Below, piece after piece: positions 1 to 12,145 of a stretch of DNA of 64,000 nucleotides. The notes below the pieces were generated by a model. It had not been told where the DNA came from, made no database searches, and was given only the letters and a program-made list of their open reading frames with translations. Within the stretch, counting starts at the first letter, position 1. The number at the start of each line of letters is the position of its first letter. The position numbers and the translations under genes are program-made. Source of the DNA: Muraenolepis orangiensis (lineage: Eukaryota > Chordata > Actinopteri > Gadiformes > Muraenolepididae); contig CM051005.1 in NCBI GenBank assembly GCA_027704905.1, positions 7,540,626 through 7,604,625 of the forward strand, written 5' to 3'.

Positions 1-253
1 TTCTCAACACAACTCAAAAAAATAGTTCTAACTAAAATATGAACAACTTACAAACATAACTCCATATACTTAGCTTTGTGCTGCACCAGCAGTACTTAAA
101 TGATAAGGAGAGATGATTTGTCAACAACAATAACCAAAAAAACTTTATAAAATAAATTAAGTACTATATTGTGGAAAAAATTATTCAATTTAACTCTTAT
201 ATTAGTAGAAACCATGGATTAGTTTGTGATTAGTATGTCTCTTTCATTCATTC

Positions 254-573
254 AGGACGAGCCTGATGAGCCAGAGCTTGACGATGTTGCAGTGGCCCTC
301 CTTACTGTCATCAGTGACCATGACACAAATCCAGTTCACTACCAGCCTGTGAAAATCTCTGTCGTCATCGAAAGTGACATCGTGATCAGCCTCCCCAGAT
401 TTGGTGTTGCCTTCCTGGTCATGTTTGGACTGATTTATGCACTACACCTCAGCTATCCTAAAGCACTGACCAACACTTTTGAATTTGTTCAGAAGATTTG
501 ACTTGGTCTAGAAGCTGGTAAACTGTTGCCCAGGTTGCAGACTCTCAAGAATGACTTGATGATAAATGTGTAG
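254..573 (+). pseudogene. C-terminal exon of a multi-copy fish family, internal stop
   Basis: A polypyrimidine-AG acceptor ends at about 254 and is followed by an open reading of about 82 codons to a TGA at 499-501. Read through that TGA, the frame continues another 23 codons (LGLEAGKLLPRLQTLKNDLM...) to TAG at 571-573, in register with the usual family C-terminus, so the TGA looks like a disabling mutation. The fragment contains a hydrophobic stretch (FGVAFLVMFGLIYALHLSYP) and the motif FEFVQ. The minus-strand exon at 63634-63802 has the equivalent segment ending TLEFVQ, so the two are related. From memory such C-termini occur in fish proteins often labelled SAMD3-like or uncharacterised. 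Function unknown; the name is weak, the homology between the two window ends is clear. Confidence 0.55.
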
Positions 574-790
574 AAAGGATGTGGGGTGAGGTATTATTAT
601 TGTGAATCAAAGTTCTTTCCTTTTGTCACAATAATGCCTTAAAAAGTACTTGCTGTACTACGCTGAACACCTGCAGAGTAGTACAGCAATTTGTTAAGGC
701 ATTATTGTGACCAAAGCAAAGAACTTTGATTGAGAAGGGAAATGCCTTCAATAATACCTCACCCCACATCCTTCTTTCTACACATTTATC
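561..790. repeat. Fold-back (inverted repeat), about 110-bp arms
   Basis: The left arm starts gataaatgtgtagaaaggat at 561. The right arm ends with its reverse complement at 790, apart from small indels. The inner arms pair tgctgtacta with tagtacagca around 652-688, leaving a loop of about 15 bp. The outer part of the left arm contains the last codons of the pseudogene at 254-573. The structure is either a fold-back MITE or a local inverted duplication. Confidence 0.7.
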
Positions 791-1050
791 AATAGGCCTA
801 CTACACAATGTGCACTGTTCATTTTTTTCAATTCTATTTTCTATTTTTCTATTTGTTTTTCTTTTCTATTTGCCATATTTAACTGTTGTAAAGTTTAAAC
901 TGTAAAAGTTGTAAAGTTAAAACTGCTCACAGTTGTAGTTGTTTAATTATAGTGATTCTATTGTATTTATGTTTGACTTATGTGTACATAAAACGATTTT
1001 TTCTATTTTCTTATTTTTTTAAGTTCTGTTAACTTATTCCCACGGATAGA
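791..1050. other. AT-rich spacer, no gene seen
   Basis: The sequence is T-rich and A-rich with scattered short repeats such as gttgtaaagtt. I see no coding potential. Confidence 0.5.
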
Positions 1051-1345
1051 AAACTGAAAACTTTAAGTCATAGTAACTGAAAATAATCAAGTAGCACCTA
1101 ATCAAAACTTTTGAGTTCTGAAAACTTTAGATTTTAAGTTTGAAAACTGGCAACTTTAAGTCATAGTAACTTAAATTAGTCAAGTAGCACCTAATCAAAA
1201 CTTTTGAGTTCTGAAAACTTTAGATTTTAAGTTTGAAAACTGACAACTTTAAGTCATAGTAACTTAAATTAGTCAAGTAGCACCTAATCAAAACTTTTGA
1301 GTTCTGAAAACTTTAGATTTTTAAGTTGAGCAGAACTCAAAACTT
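1051..1345. repeat. 93-bp tandem repeat, about 3 copies
   Basis: The phrase ctttaagtca recurs at 1061, 1154 and 1247, an exact period of 93. Each unit also carries caagtagcacctaatcaaaa and gttctgaaaactttagattt. A shortened fourth copy follows to about 1375. The array sits inside what looks like a non-autonomous DNA element with ends near 1021 and 1456. Confidence 0.8.
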
Positions 1346-1377
1346 TTGAGTTCTGAAAACTTTAGATTTTTAAGTTT

Positions 1378-1433
1378 AGCAGAACTCAAAAAAATTGAGG
1401 CAATCGATTGCCTCAATTTTTTTGAGTTCTGCT
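1378..1433. repeat. Perfect 56-bp palindrome
   Basis: The palindrome is centred on atcgat at 1403-1408, with arms reading agcagaactcaaaaaaattg outward to its reverse complement. It adjoins the 93-bp array, and the motif aacttattcgggtttacagtg to the right resembles the end of a common fish non-autonomous element. Confidence 0.85.
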
Positions 1434-1456
1434 AACTTATTCGGGTTTACAGTGTA

Positions 1457-2872
1457 CCTTATGTTCAAACAGATGCCCCAGCCTAAGTACACACTCACCA
1501 AGAAGCTGGTCCTCACAGAGATGACCATCGTGGAGCACTGAGCTATCGATTGGTTCAGATTCACCAGGACTTGTTTTTGTTTTTTACCTGACGGCCGCCA
1601 CTAAAAACACCTCATTTGGGGGAAGTTTGAAGCCTGTGGAAGACCCCAAGATAAACACTCGGCCGGCATTTACCGGCGAAACGTCTTTCTGGTTAATGTA
1701 CTGATTTGGAATGTTCTCTGTTCAAGTTCATTCTTAATAAATAAATGAATAAATATAAATATATATTTATTAAGAATTTCAAACTTTGCAGAAGACAATG
1801 TTAAGAAGAGAGATCGTCGTAAGAATGTATTTGAACTCTTAACCTTTACTTTTTATACGTCCAATACTGAATACCAACTAACGAATAACTATTCTTAATC
1901 ATCCTGATTCAAGAAATATATATAATATATCTTCCCATATTATCTCACCATAAGAGGGGATTATGGGCCTTAAAGTACAACATGGGCCCGGGCGAGAATT
2001 GTTCAAATTGGTACCACTCAAAGTGGCAAATTCTACTTTGGTATTTCAAAAAAATCTATATGTCTTGTTGATATTTCAACTTGATAAACCTTCCCAGTGG
2101 TATCTTGGTCAGAGTTAACCTGAAGCCCAGTTGTTCACATGGGCTCTTCAAGGTGTCAGCAACATCATTCTTTTTACAGTTTTCATCTAAAAATAAAAAG
2201 CTTGGTCTGATTTTGTTTGGGTAGTATTGTAGTATTAAACATGTGTTTTGATGGTTCAAGGATCATGTTGCAGATTAAACAAATCCAATACCAAATCCGA
2301 TTTATCTCAAGAGATAGAGATAGTTAGATCAAAAGAATACATCTGTATGTTTGTATTTTTTTGCTATTTTACATACTCTCACTCACTCATACTCAAACTA
2401 TGCCAGATATCTGAAATACTACTATGCACAAATGTCTTACCTTGAGGTTGATGATCCTGCTGTTCATGCATATTTAGTAGAGGGGGATTTTTCTCTCAAG
2501 CATCACAAAACGAGATAGAAGAAACCAAAAACAAAACATGGAGCTTGTCTTGAAAGTATATAGACATTTTTGGGCATATGAAAGGGGATGGCAAGACTTT
2601 TGGAGAGATAGCTGGGTCTGTGCTGAACCTAGCATGAAGGAGAAAATAGTTATGCTAGGTTCCCACTATCACGATTCGCGGCACGATTTAAATTGTGGTC
2701 TTAATCGTGGTGATCCTATCAGATCTTATCAGATCTTGAGGTCAGTCGTGGCAATCATGTTAATCGTAGAAACTTTTTGAAAGGTTCAACATTTTTCTAC
2801 GATCAATAGTCAATCGGGATCATCGTATCAGATCGTGTTGCATCCTAACAAAGCGCGACAGATCGATCTTAG
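1457..2872. repeat. Inverted duplicate of 38240-39600 (casp8 3' flank)
   Basis: Read on the opposite strand, this block follows 38240-39600 in order: casp8 last codons, 3'UTR with ggaatgttctctgtt, an AT-rich palindrome around ttcttaataaata, the phrase ctttaaggcccataatcccc, and the segment encoding FWAYERGWQDFWRDSWVCAE. It ends with the Harbinger-like end beginning taggttcccact. Differences are mainly small indels, so it is a diverged copy about 37 kb from its partner. Confidence 0.85.
1464..1541 (+). pseudogene. Copy of the casp8 terminal exon (3' fragment)
   Basis: The plus strand reads KQMPQPKYTLTKKLVL, then TEMTIVEH and a stop at 1539-1541. This matches the last residues of casp8 encoded at 39533-39600 on the minus strand, with at least two substitutions. 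No acceptor or upstream exon is present: the homology begins next to the repeat ending near 1456. It is a duplicated gene tail and part of the larger inverted copy that continues to about 2872. Confidence 0.85.
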
Positions 2873-3727
2873 ACAAGACAAACACCACGCTCTGTTGAGA
2901 TGTGTTGCGATCTGTCACAATCTGTTACGCTCTCTCGGGTCCCATTGCTCAAGACCTGACACAAATGACTCACGAGCAGATAGGAGTTGATACGAGAAGA
3001 TGTGAGTAGATACGTTTTTACACGAACGCTCACGATCTGTTACGAGTTCTCGTGCCCACATATATACTGGAAAAGATGCGTCTCAGCGATCTACTCTTGA
3101 AGAGAGCACATCTTAGTAACCTGCCTTTGCTAGTACTTTGTAGAGCCTTTGAGAGATGCCACCCAAGGGTATCAGAGGCAAGAAGGGAAAGGGCAAGGCT
3201 GTCCCACCCCCGGAGCCTGAACCAGTCCAGCCAGAGCCGGCACCAGAGGAGACAGATGACAGCTACCCCTCCGAGAAAGCAAAGAGAAAAAAAACTGTCA
3301 CTGCCTTCTCTGAACAGCAAAAGGAGGAAATCATTGAGTTCCTCATGAGAAATGAGGTCCTGTAGAGCAAACGCCTGGGGTTCACTCTGTAAAAGTTCAA
3401 GAAACAATGAAGTCCATGGTTAGTCGGACCCGTCGGGGTCCAGTCGTAGCTCAAATCGTGATCACCCTCGATCATGATCGTATCCTATCGTAACAGAGCG
3501 CATTCGTGATGAACGTATCGGAACGTATCTGCACGTACCCCGACGTGATGATCGTGTCAGATCAAGACCCAATCGTGGACTCGATGGAAACAATCCTATC
3601 GGAACGAATGTAATCGTATCTGTACGGGAGATCAGACCGTGACAGATCGTGACACCTGAAATTGACAAATCGTGACCAGATCGCCAATTGTGGCGTTTGT
3701 AACGGATCGCACGACAGTGGGAACCTA
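2656..3727 (+). mobile_element. PIF/Harbinger-like element with accessory ORF remnant
   Basis: The ends form a perfect 12-bp inverted repeat: taggttcccact at 2656 and agtgggaaccta ending at 3727. Subterminal regions are full of gatcgt/acgatc-type words. Inside, 3156-3365 encodes 69 residues starting MPPKGIRGKKGKGKAV, proline-rich and then EQQKEEIIEFLMRNEVL. This resembles the MADF/Myb-like accessory protein of fish Harbinger elements (from memory) and is cut by a TAG where the domain should continue. No DDE transposase is present. A truncated copy of the same end sits at 38240-38430. Confidence 0.6.
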
Positions 3728-3735
3728 CCCTAAGC

Positions 3736-4480
3736 AAATCGATTTGGTGTTTGATGTGTACTGGAAAACATCAGAGAGATGCAGTTGTGGTACAGCAAGT
3801 GGCACTCAATGGAAAAACATTGCACTGGGACACAATGTAGTGCAGTGGAGAAAGCTGTCAAGTAATTCAGACAGCAAAACGGCCTTCATAACATTCATCG
3901 TGGACCAGTGGAAGCTGCCAGACAACCACAAAATCTCCAGGACAAGCAGCAATTTGAAACTTTTGGAGAGACATACTATTGTCTCAAGTAAAAAATTTGT
4001 AATGTTGTTAAAGAGCGGAAATCTTCCCATGAGGAGGCGGATAACCGTATGCTTCTTCAAGCAAATCATGCCAGCCAGAATTGTTATCAAACCTCAGTTA
4101 TTTTGAGTGAGGTACAGTTGTCATGATTGAAGAACTGCCCCTTGTATCAGAAATGTGGGACTCAGAATCAAACAACATACATCAACATCAGCAGCTTGCT
4201 GAGCTCCATATACACTACCTATGTGATGCTCTTGTAGGTTTACAGGTTGCAGGACGATGAAAACTCTGTGCTCTTAGGCTTAAGAAACAGGACATTTCAA
4301 GAGTTCTTCAAATCGCTGGGAACATCTTGGGATGTATTTGAAGAATTATACACAAATATGGAATAATTTGTCTGCAGGAAATATGCACCGGTCATCCAGC
4401 GTATGTGAGTGATGTCAATGATGTATGCTGAAGTTGGATCTTGGAACTTATGGCCTGCAAGTGCGGACAACCTGTAAGCT
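3736..4480 (+). pseudogene. C-terminal-half fragment of a dispersed fish family of unknown function
   Basis: The frame from about 3736 reads KQIDLVFDVYWKTSERCS, TASGTQWKNI and FIVDQWKLPDNHKIS. After frameshifts, pieces such as EEADTRMLLQANHASQN, YQKCGTQNQTTYINIS, FQEFFKSLGTSWDVFEELYT and CRKYAPVIQ follow in order. I recognise this as the C-terminal part of a large repeated protein family widespread in fish and cnidarians; its N-terminal half is at 24284-26425. Several frameshifts and stops make it non-functional. Role unknown; its dispersal suggests it belongs to, or is carried by, a mobile element. Confidence 0.65.
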
Positions 4481-4611
4481 TTCACATTGCTCCTGCCTTG
4501 TCAACAAATTAAAGTGCACAGAAATGTGCAAGATACAAACCTAAATCCCAAAAGCTACAATCAGAGGGATGAGGAGGAGGATGTAGAAGTTGCCGTGACC
4601 ATGAATGACTA

Positions 4612-4621
4612 TGATGATGAA

Positions 4622-4660
<39 letters not shown>

Positions 4661-4661
4661 T
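4612..4661. repeat. (GAT)n microsatellite
   Basis: About 14 uninterrupted gat units lie at 4621-4660, flanked by imperfect units. The stretch 4662-5040 that follows has no gene. It contains a short copy of the casp8-flank phrase (tttaaggcccataatc at about 4860). Confidence 0.8.
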
Positions 4662-5044
4662 AAAACTGAATATGAATACTGTATGATATTATTCTTGTGA
4701 TGGTGGAGATGATAATGATCATTGGTTAAATAAGAGAATGGAAGTTAGAATTCTTGATTCTTTCTGTCACATGTTTTGTTCAAATGAAGTGACAAGATTG
4801 TCTCATGGTTTGGATCAACAGTTGGTGTCATTCGCCACCTTGTTCTCGCCTATGTTCTACTTTAAGGCCCATAATCATCCCTTATTGTGGGAAAATAAGG
4901 GAAGATTGTATATTTCCTGACTCAGTACTGCCCTGTGAGTATTTCAGCTTCGTTATTTGTGTCATTGATGTTCAGACAGACTCACAACTGAGCCTATATG
5001 AAAGCTATGAATCTATCCTTTAACATATACCAAACAAGTCATCA

Positions 5045-6746
5045 TAAACTATGAGTAAAGTTCCTGAGTTTAGGAGTACCGCTTTCACAACAGGCGACCC
5101 CGATCACTACAATAAGGCCAAGTATGAACTCAAGAAGGGTAAATTGGATTACAAAAACATATTGGAATTACAATTTGGGGGCTCTGACACCAGACGTATG
5201 TGGCAAGGTCTGAGGGTCCTCTCCAACTAAAAGGGGAGCTCAGGGGCCGTCACCAACAATGACCCTAACCACCAGACGAGCTAAACAAGTTTTTCGCTCC
5301 GAGTCCAAGGTCCGCAGGAGGGTGAAGGCAGGGAAGGCAGCCGGCCCAGAGGGAGTACCATCCCATGACTTCAAGACCTGCGCCGACCAGCTGTGGTCCT
5401 GTGTTCACTGACATCTACAATGCATCTCTGCAACAGTCGTCCGACCTAGACAGTAGGGACACCTAAGTCAGGCTGCTTTTCATTGACTACAGCTCGGCGT
5501 TCAACACCATCGTTCCCTCCAAGCTGGTCCTGAAACTGAGGGACCTAGGTCTGGGCACACCTGTCTGTAACTGGATTATGGACTTCCTGACAGGCAGGCC
5601 TCAAGTGGTGAAGATTGGGAACAACATCTCATCCACTCTGGTCCTCAACACCGGAGCACCACAAGGCTGCTGCCTCAGTCCCCGGCTGTACTCTCTGTAG
5701 ATGTCACGGTTGTACACACATGACTGTACTTCCACACACAGCAATAATCAGATTATCAGATTATCATCAGTCATCAATTGATAAGCGAGGGCGACGAAAC
5801 AGAGTCCATAGATGAGGTAGTCCAGCTGATGCGATGGTGTGAGGACAACAGCCTCGCACTGAATGTTAGCAAGACTAAGGAGCTCATCGTGGACTTCAGG
5901 AGCCACCGGGGCACCCACTCCACCATCAGCCTGGACGGGACACCGGTCGAAGTCGTCAGCTGCTTCTGTTTCCTTGGGCTACAGATTTCCGATGACCTGG
6001 CGTGGACCCGCAACACGGAGGTCATGCTGAAGAAGGCACACCAGAACCTCTATGCTCTGCGGTGCCTCAGAAAAAGCAGGATAGGCCAGGTGGCTAGTTA
6101 ACTTCTAGAGAGCATCCTGTGTGGTGTCACTGTGTGGTACGGCAACATCACTGCACAGGACGAGAAAGCCATCCAGAGGGTCGTGAGGATGGCAGAGAAG
6201 ATCATTGGGTGTGCACTTTCATGCATTGAGTAGATCTGTACGACCAGATGTCGGAATAAGGCCATGTCCATCATAAAGGACTGCAACCACCCTGGCCACC
6301 ATCTCTTCTCCCCCCTACCGTCTGGTCACCGGTTGTGCAGCATCCGTACAAGGACTACCAGGTTTAAGGATCGTTTTTATCCGCAGGCAGTGCCTACTGA
6401 ACTGCTAGGAGTGCTGCCACTTTCATAACATTGTCATTAACATTACACTTACATACTTTGCTGGACTTTCTGGACTCATTACAGTTACTGCACTGTATTC
6501 ATGATGCTGCAGCACTACTGGCCCTTTTTTTTTGGCTTTTAAAGACAAAAAATATATATATGTACATTCAACACATGTACATATAATTTAAGAGTCACTT
6601 TGCTGTTCTTTTTTGTTTATTTGTATTGTATATATATTATTTTTATTTGTATGGTATTGTTTTGGAGATGTATACTGCGGGAGGGAATGGGGAGTAAGCA
6701 TTCCAATGTACCTGTTGCAATTGGCCAATAAAATATATTGTATCTT
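5045..6746 (+). mobile_element. L2-group LINE, degenerate 3' part
   Basis: Reverse-transcriptase pieces occur in order: LLFIDYSSAFNTIVPSKL (about 5475), VLNTGAPQGCCLSPRLYSL (5640-5697, then a stop), SKTKELIVDFRSHRGTHSTI (about 5865), FCFLGLQISDDL, and the C-terminal AIQRVVRMAEKIIGC. Frames shift repeatedly and the catalytic FADD box is destroyed near 5750. The 3'UTR ends gcaattggccaataaaatat at about 6735. The same family lies inverted at 31002-32091. A dead 5'-truncated copy. Confidence 0.8.
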
Positions 6747-6852
6747 GTGTATAGAAGCCAATTTATTCTAGGTGGTGGTTCACTTAATGTGCTGATCTCT
6801 GTTACAAAGCTACCACTTACAAAAGGTTATCATACCAAAATATCATCTATGG

Positions 6853-7022
<170 letters not shown>

Positions 7023-7029
7023 ATTAGTT

Positions 7030-9940
7030 ATTTATTATATTTATCGCGACTATCTTTGTTCAGGAAGTTAGCAGCACATTAATTTCTAACTTTTGCACAC
7101 TTCTGGAGATCAGATCGACAGTCGCTCCCCGCCAATCAGAGTTTGTTCATTCTTTCCACTCAGACGTCCCGCCCGAAGTCACAGCTGGATTATCTCCAAA
7201 CATCTTGTGCACGATTACACGCAAGCGTCGCAGGAAGAAGCGAGGGAAGCGAGTCAGGTTGAGATGTCGATCTGATCGCCCCCCACTACCCACCATTCTA
7301 CTGGCTAATGTACAGTCTCTGGACAATAAGTTAAGCGAGCTACAGGCTCGTACTCAATTCCACCGGGAAACTAAGGACATTTTCCTTACGGAGACATGGA
7401 TGTCGGAGGGGGTTACCGACGCAGCTATCGAGCCGACGGGATTTTCCGTCCACCGGGCGGAAAGAACAAAGGCTCACTCCGGTAAAGATCGCGGAGGGGG
7501 GGTATGTCTCATGATAAACAGATCTTGGTGCAACCAAAGTCATGTACATCCCCTCAAGTCTTTCTGTTCCCCGAACCTGGAGTACCTGATGCTTATGTGC
7601 CGTCCATTCTGGCTACCCCGGGAGTTTAAAGCGGTAACCGTGACCTGCAGGAGTCGGCACACACTGAGGCTGCTTTCATCGTGGCGGGGGACTTCAACAA
7701 GGCGAACCTGAAGAAGGTTCTCCCGAAGTTCTACCAACACATAACGAGCAACACACGGGGTGAGCGGATCCACTGCTACACTCCCTTCGGTGATGGCTAC
7801 AAGGCCCTCCTCTGCCCACCGTTCGGCAAATCAGACCACCGCTCTATCCAGCTACTCCCCGCCTATAGGCATAGACTGAAGCAGCAACTGATCGCTGTGA
7901 GGGAGGTCCAATGCTGGTCGGACCAATCGGACTCTATGCTGCAGGATTGTTTTGATCTAGCTGACTGGCACATGTTCCGCGTTGCCTCGGACAATAACAT
8001 CAACGAGTACGCGTCCTCGGTCACCGGGTTCATCAAGAAGTGCATAGATGACGTTGTTCCGACCAAGTCGGTTCGGATAAACCCCAACCAGAAACCGCGG
8101 ATTAACGGCGATGTTCGCACTGCCTCACATGCGCGTAATGCCGCCTTTGGCTCCGGGAATATGGAGGAATATACGAGAGCCTGGAGGACAGAGGACAAAG
8201 TGGAGGAGAAATTCAAGAGCCACGACACGAGGGGTATGTGGCAGGGGCTACAGACAATAATGAACTTCAGAGGGAGAACCAGTTGTATAGAGAACTCCTC
8301 TACCTCCCTCCCAGGAGAGCTAAATACTTTATTTGCTCAGTTCGACGTGAACGGCAGCCCGCCGAAGCCAGCGCCGCTTGAGGAGATCAGCCTGCTGAAC
8401 ATCTCGTAGGCGGATGTGCGCCGCACCTTCAAGCGGTTGAACATCCGTAAGGCGGCAGGCCCCGACGACATCCCGGGCCGCATCCTCAAAGCATGCGCAG
8501 ACCAGTTGGCAGGAGTCTTTGCAGACATCTTCAACCTCTCCCTGTCCCAGGCTGTTCCCGCGGTCTTCAAGATGTCCACCATCGTGCCTGTCCCTAAACA
8601 ACCCAAGGTAACATGCCTGAATGACTATAGACCTGTAGCCCTCACCTCGATTGCAAGCAAATGCTTCGAGAGGTTGGTCAAGGACTTTATTTGCTCCGTG
8701 TTACCTGCCACACTGGACCCATGGCAATTTGCATATCGTCAAAACAGATCCACGGACGACGCAATTGCCATGGCCCTCCACACTGCCACACACTGTTATG
8801 TGCGAATGCTGTTTGTGGACTACAGCTCAGCGTTCAACACGATAGTTCCTGCCAAGCTCGACACCAAGCTTAGAGGTCTAGGCATGCCCCCATCCACGTG
8901 CAGCTGGATACTGGACCTCCTGTCGGTCCGCCGCCAGGTGGTGAGGATGGGCAGCACCACCTCAGAGCCACTGACCCTCAACACGGGAGCCCCCCAGGGA
9001 TGCGTGTTGAGCCCGCTCCTCTACTCCCTCTACACCCACGACTGCATGGCTATGCACAGCTCCAACGTCATCATCAAGTTTGCTGACGAAACGACAGTGA
9101 TGGGCCTGATCGCCGGCGACGACGAGACAGCCTACAGGGAGGAGGTCGGATCGCTGGAGCAGTGGTGCCAGGAGAACAGCCTCGCCCTCAACGTGGACTT
9201 GTGGACTACAGGAAGCAAAGAGGAGAGCACAGCCCTATCTCCATCGACGGTGTTGCAGTAGAGAGGGTCAGCAGCTTCAAGTTCCTCGGCGTGCACATCT
9301 CCGAGGACCTCACATGGTCTACGAACACCACACACGTGGTGAAAAGGGCCCAACAACGCCTGTATTTCCTCAGGCGTCTGAGGAAATTCAGCATGGGCCC
9401 CCGCATCTTGAGAACACCGTCACCGTCACCGGCACCATCGAGAGTTTTCTTACAGGGTGTATCACCGCCTGGTATGGGAACTGCACCGCACTCGAGTGCA
9501 GAGCACTTCAAAGGGTGGTGAGGACGGCCCAGTATATCGTTGGAGGTGAGCTCCCCTCCCTCCTGGATATATACAACCAGCGGTGCGTGGCCAAGGCCAA
9601 ACGCATCATAAAAGACAATGCCCACCCCAGTCACAAACTGTCAGGCAGGCGATACCGCAGTATGCCATACAAATAGACTCAGAGATAGCTTCCACAGTCA
9701 GGCCATCATGCTGCTGAACAAGGGCATATAGCATATATCAATGTATATTTTATTACATTGATTTATATTATTATTTTTTTTTAACTTATTTTTTTCAATT
9801 CTGTTTTATTCTATTTTACCTTATTTTTATAACTGCTGTCTGTCGTCGGGTATTGCACATACGATTTTCACTCACTGCTTTATACTTGTGTAAACTGTGA
9901 AGTGACAATAAACTTGACTTGACTTGACTTGACTTGACCC
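7030..9940 (+). mobile_element. L2-group LINE, nearly full length but mutated
   Basis: The 5' leader (7030-7290) is shared, inverted, with 26937-27190. An AP-endonuclease region follows: LLANVQSLDNKL, TETWMSEGV, GGGVCLMINRSWC, then after a frameshift VAGDFNKANLK and GKSDHRSIQLLP (the SDH motif). Reverse transcriptase at 8416-9261 has RKAAGPDDIPG, FVDYSSAFNTIV, TGAPQGCVLSPLLYS and KFADETTV. The catalytic FADD box reads FADE, a disabling change. The end (to 9676) is frameshifted. The 3'UTR finishes in a (TTGAC)n tail at about 9906-9938. The sister copy at 27195-29664 keeps FADD. Confidence 0.9.
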
Positions 9941-9944
9941 CAGT

Positions 9945-10132
9945 GCAGTGGCTAGAAAACGTGTCCATGTTGCAATAATGCGGCTCACTGTGGACTTGTG
10001 TATGTTGAATCGATGTGCCAAGTCCCTCTCCTTCAAACCAACCGACAGGAAGACGAGGAAAAGAAAGAACTCGTCGATTGGCTGGAGCAGCTGTCTCTGG
10101 AATGGGGGGAAAACTGAGTTGCTGTAGTGCAC
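9945..10132 (-). pseudogene. Harbinger-type DDE transposase N-terminal fragment
   Basis: The minus strand reads FFLFLVFLSVGLKERDLAHR, FNIHKSTVSRIIATWTRFLA, a helix-turn-helix typical of the HTH_Tnp_4 region in front of DDE_Tnp_4 (HARBI1-like) nucleases. It is cut off at the (TTGAC)n tail of the L2 element, which appears to have inserted into it. No DDE catalytic part remains. Confidence 0.7.
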
Positions 10133-10139
10133 CGGTGTA

Positions 10140-10925
10140 TTTAAAGGGGGCTGAGTCCTTTAGTGTAGCTCTGGAGTCTTGGCTCTGGAGACCCGAACCA
10201 TCTAGTAAATTGAAGGCTCAATCAAACCCCAAAACGCCATCAGGTGGTCATAGCTTGGAAATGTATTTACAAAAAGACACATCATGTCAGTCATTAATTA
10301 ACAAAGTAAATACAATCAAACACGGTCACCAAAATAATGTTAGCTGTAACAACTAAGCCAATGTCTCATCTCGTATGACACAGGCTGCAGCGGTCACGCA
10401 GTAGGCACATTAACATTTGATTAAGACTTACGATAGGATTCTTTATAGTTGTTCAGCATGTTATATAACGCCCATATACCAAGTTTCAGACATGTTCATC
10501 CATGTTGGGGATGGGGCTGATCGTTTGACTTTGACCAAGAATTATAGCGCCCCCTATGGGCTAAGCGCTTTGGAGACCTGCTTTACCACAGCCCGTTCAC
10601 ACTTGGCATTAACATGTGTTTTTTGAGATCCGAGTTAAACAAAACATGGGATTTGTTTGACCGGTTTTCTCCTTTCGTTTTCCTCATTCAGACGGTCACA
10701 ACAATAAAATACTACGCTATGTTAATGGTTTGGATGTAGGCTAGGTAGCTAGGTAGTAGTTATTGGGCCTATTGTTGTTTACAGTCTATGGACATAGCAC
10801 ATTTTGTTTCTTTCGTTTCACCTGAAAATAAATAATACAGAAAGCCTAAATGCCTAAGTGCCTACAATGAACACTCTCCTGGTCCCTCAATACTGCCTCA
10901 CTGGTAAAGAAGGCTCACCACAAGG
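10140..10925. other. No recognisable gene
   Basis: Mixed-composition sequence. Nothing here matched a family I know and there are no convincing splice sites or repeats. Confidence 0.4.
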
Positions 10926-10929
10926 CTCT

Positions 10930-11265
10930 CTCTCTTCCTGAGGAGACTGAGGAAAGCCCATCTGTCACCTCAGATTCTGGTGAACTTTTACCGGTGTGCT
11001 ATTGAAAGCATCCTCACCAACTGCACTGTTTCAGACCGGAAAGCACTGCAGAGGGTGGTGAAAACCGCCCAACGCATCGTTGAATTACCCCTCCCTGCAA
11101 TAAACACTACCCACAACGGTGTCTGAGGAAGGCACAAAAAAAAAGTGGGTGACCCCTCTCACCCCAACCATAGACTGTTTGCCCTCCTCTCCTCCGGGAG
11201 GCGCTATAGAAACCTTTGTTCCAAGTCTAGCTGGCTTAGGAACAGCTTGTTCCCCTCAGCTGTGG
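10930..11265 (+). mobile_element. LINE 3' fragment (Rex1/L2-like), outer left arm
   Basis: It encodes LFLRRLRKAHLSPQILVNFY, CAIESILTNC, DRKALQRVVKTAQRIVELPL and DPSHPNHRLFALLSSGRRYR, with frameshifts. This is the reverse-transcriptase C-terminus of a CR1/L2-superfamily LINE. The same segment, inverted and slightly more complete (it retains ITVWYGN), is at 23010-23300, marking the outer ends of the large inverted duplication. Confidence 0.75.
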
Positions 11266-12067
11266 GGATCTTCGTATTTCAGATCTTCGCTCTATTCTTC
11301 CGATCCTCGGCTACACATATTAACTGTGCTCCAACCGGGGAAATGGAGAAGACCCGTGCGTAACAACCTAATCAAAAGAGAATTTAGAATCATAAAATAT
11401 TTAATTAAGACTGCTTTGATACAATACATTTCAATACAATATTCCATGGAATAGGGAGCCCGAGATCTCCACCCGACAAACCGGATAACCAGTTAGCTGC
11501 CTGACAGTAGTTCACCCGAGAGACTCCCTCTTCTCGGAACCAAACACCTATTTAACCCGTTGAAACTCTGCCTGGTCTTCGCGTGGTCCTTGTCGTCATT
11601 TTCGTCATCCTGTCCAGCATTTTCCCGCCAAACCGTGCTCCACGATCGTTATTTTTACGCCTCTCAATGTCTGTGTGGCTGGGCGACCCCTCCCCCCTCC
11701 CCCCCCCCCCCACCAATGATTCACTTCTGCACCTGGTCCTCCATGACGGCTTACTCCTTCCTCTGGCACCATCCAGCCTGAGGGTCATTCTGTGATTTAT
11801 TCCCCAATACACTCCTCCGGCCCTGAGAGTCATTAGGTTATCTATTCTCTAATTTACTCATCCGCGGCCTCCAACTGCGTTTTGTGAACACTTTCTTAAC
11901 TACTGATATATGCACATGTTATAATATGTAAATACATATGTGCCAACAATCTAATTATCTAAAGGGTGGGGTACATGGGAACACTTTTAACACATGAATA
12001 CACACTTCTAAACTGACCCAAATATATGTATTATTCATTTGAAATGCATTTTCTTGATTTACACCCC
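11266..12067. other. No recognisable gene; left-arm-specific insert
   Basis: This stretch has no counterpart in the right arm, where the LINE fragment is followed almost directly by the casp8 promoter region. It holds a C-run at 11695-11711 and nothing I can assign. Confidence 0.4.
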
Positions 12068-12145
12068 ATCATTAACAATGAGAACTTCCAGAATGGCACC
12101 AGGAGACGTGGAACAGAGAAGGACTCAAGTAGGCATTCGATAAAA
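12068..12145 (+). pseudogene. Exon 2 fragment of the CARD caspase, misplaced
   Basis: It reads IINNENFQNGTRRRGTEKDS, followed by A and a gtaggc donor at 12129, matching exon 2 of the CARD-containing caspase (51177-51282, minus) including intronic bases to about 12145. The sequence then switches to the casp8 5' flank (gtgtgattgttgtgacatg, found inverted near 43260-43300). The junction is at or near ataaaaccca, present in both sources. The upstream half of the exon is missing. Confidence 0.8.
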
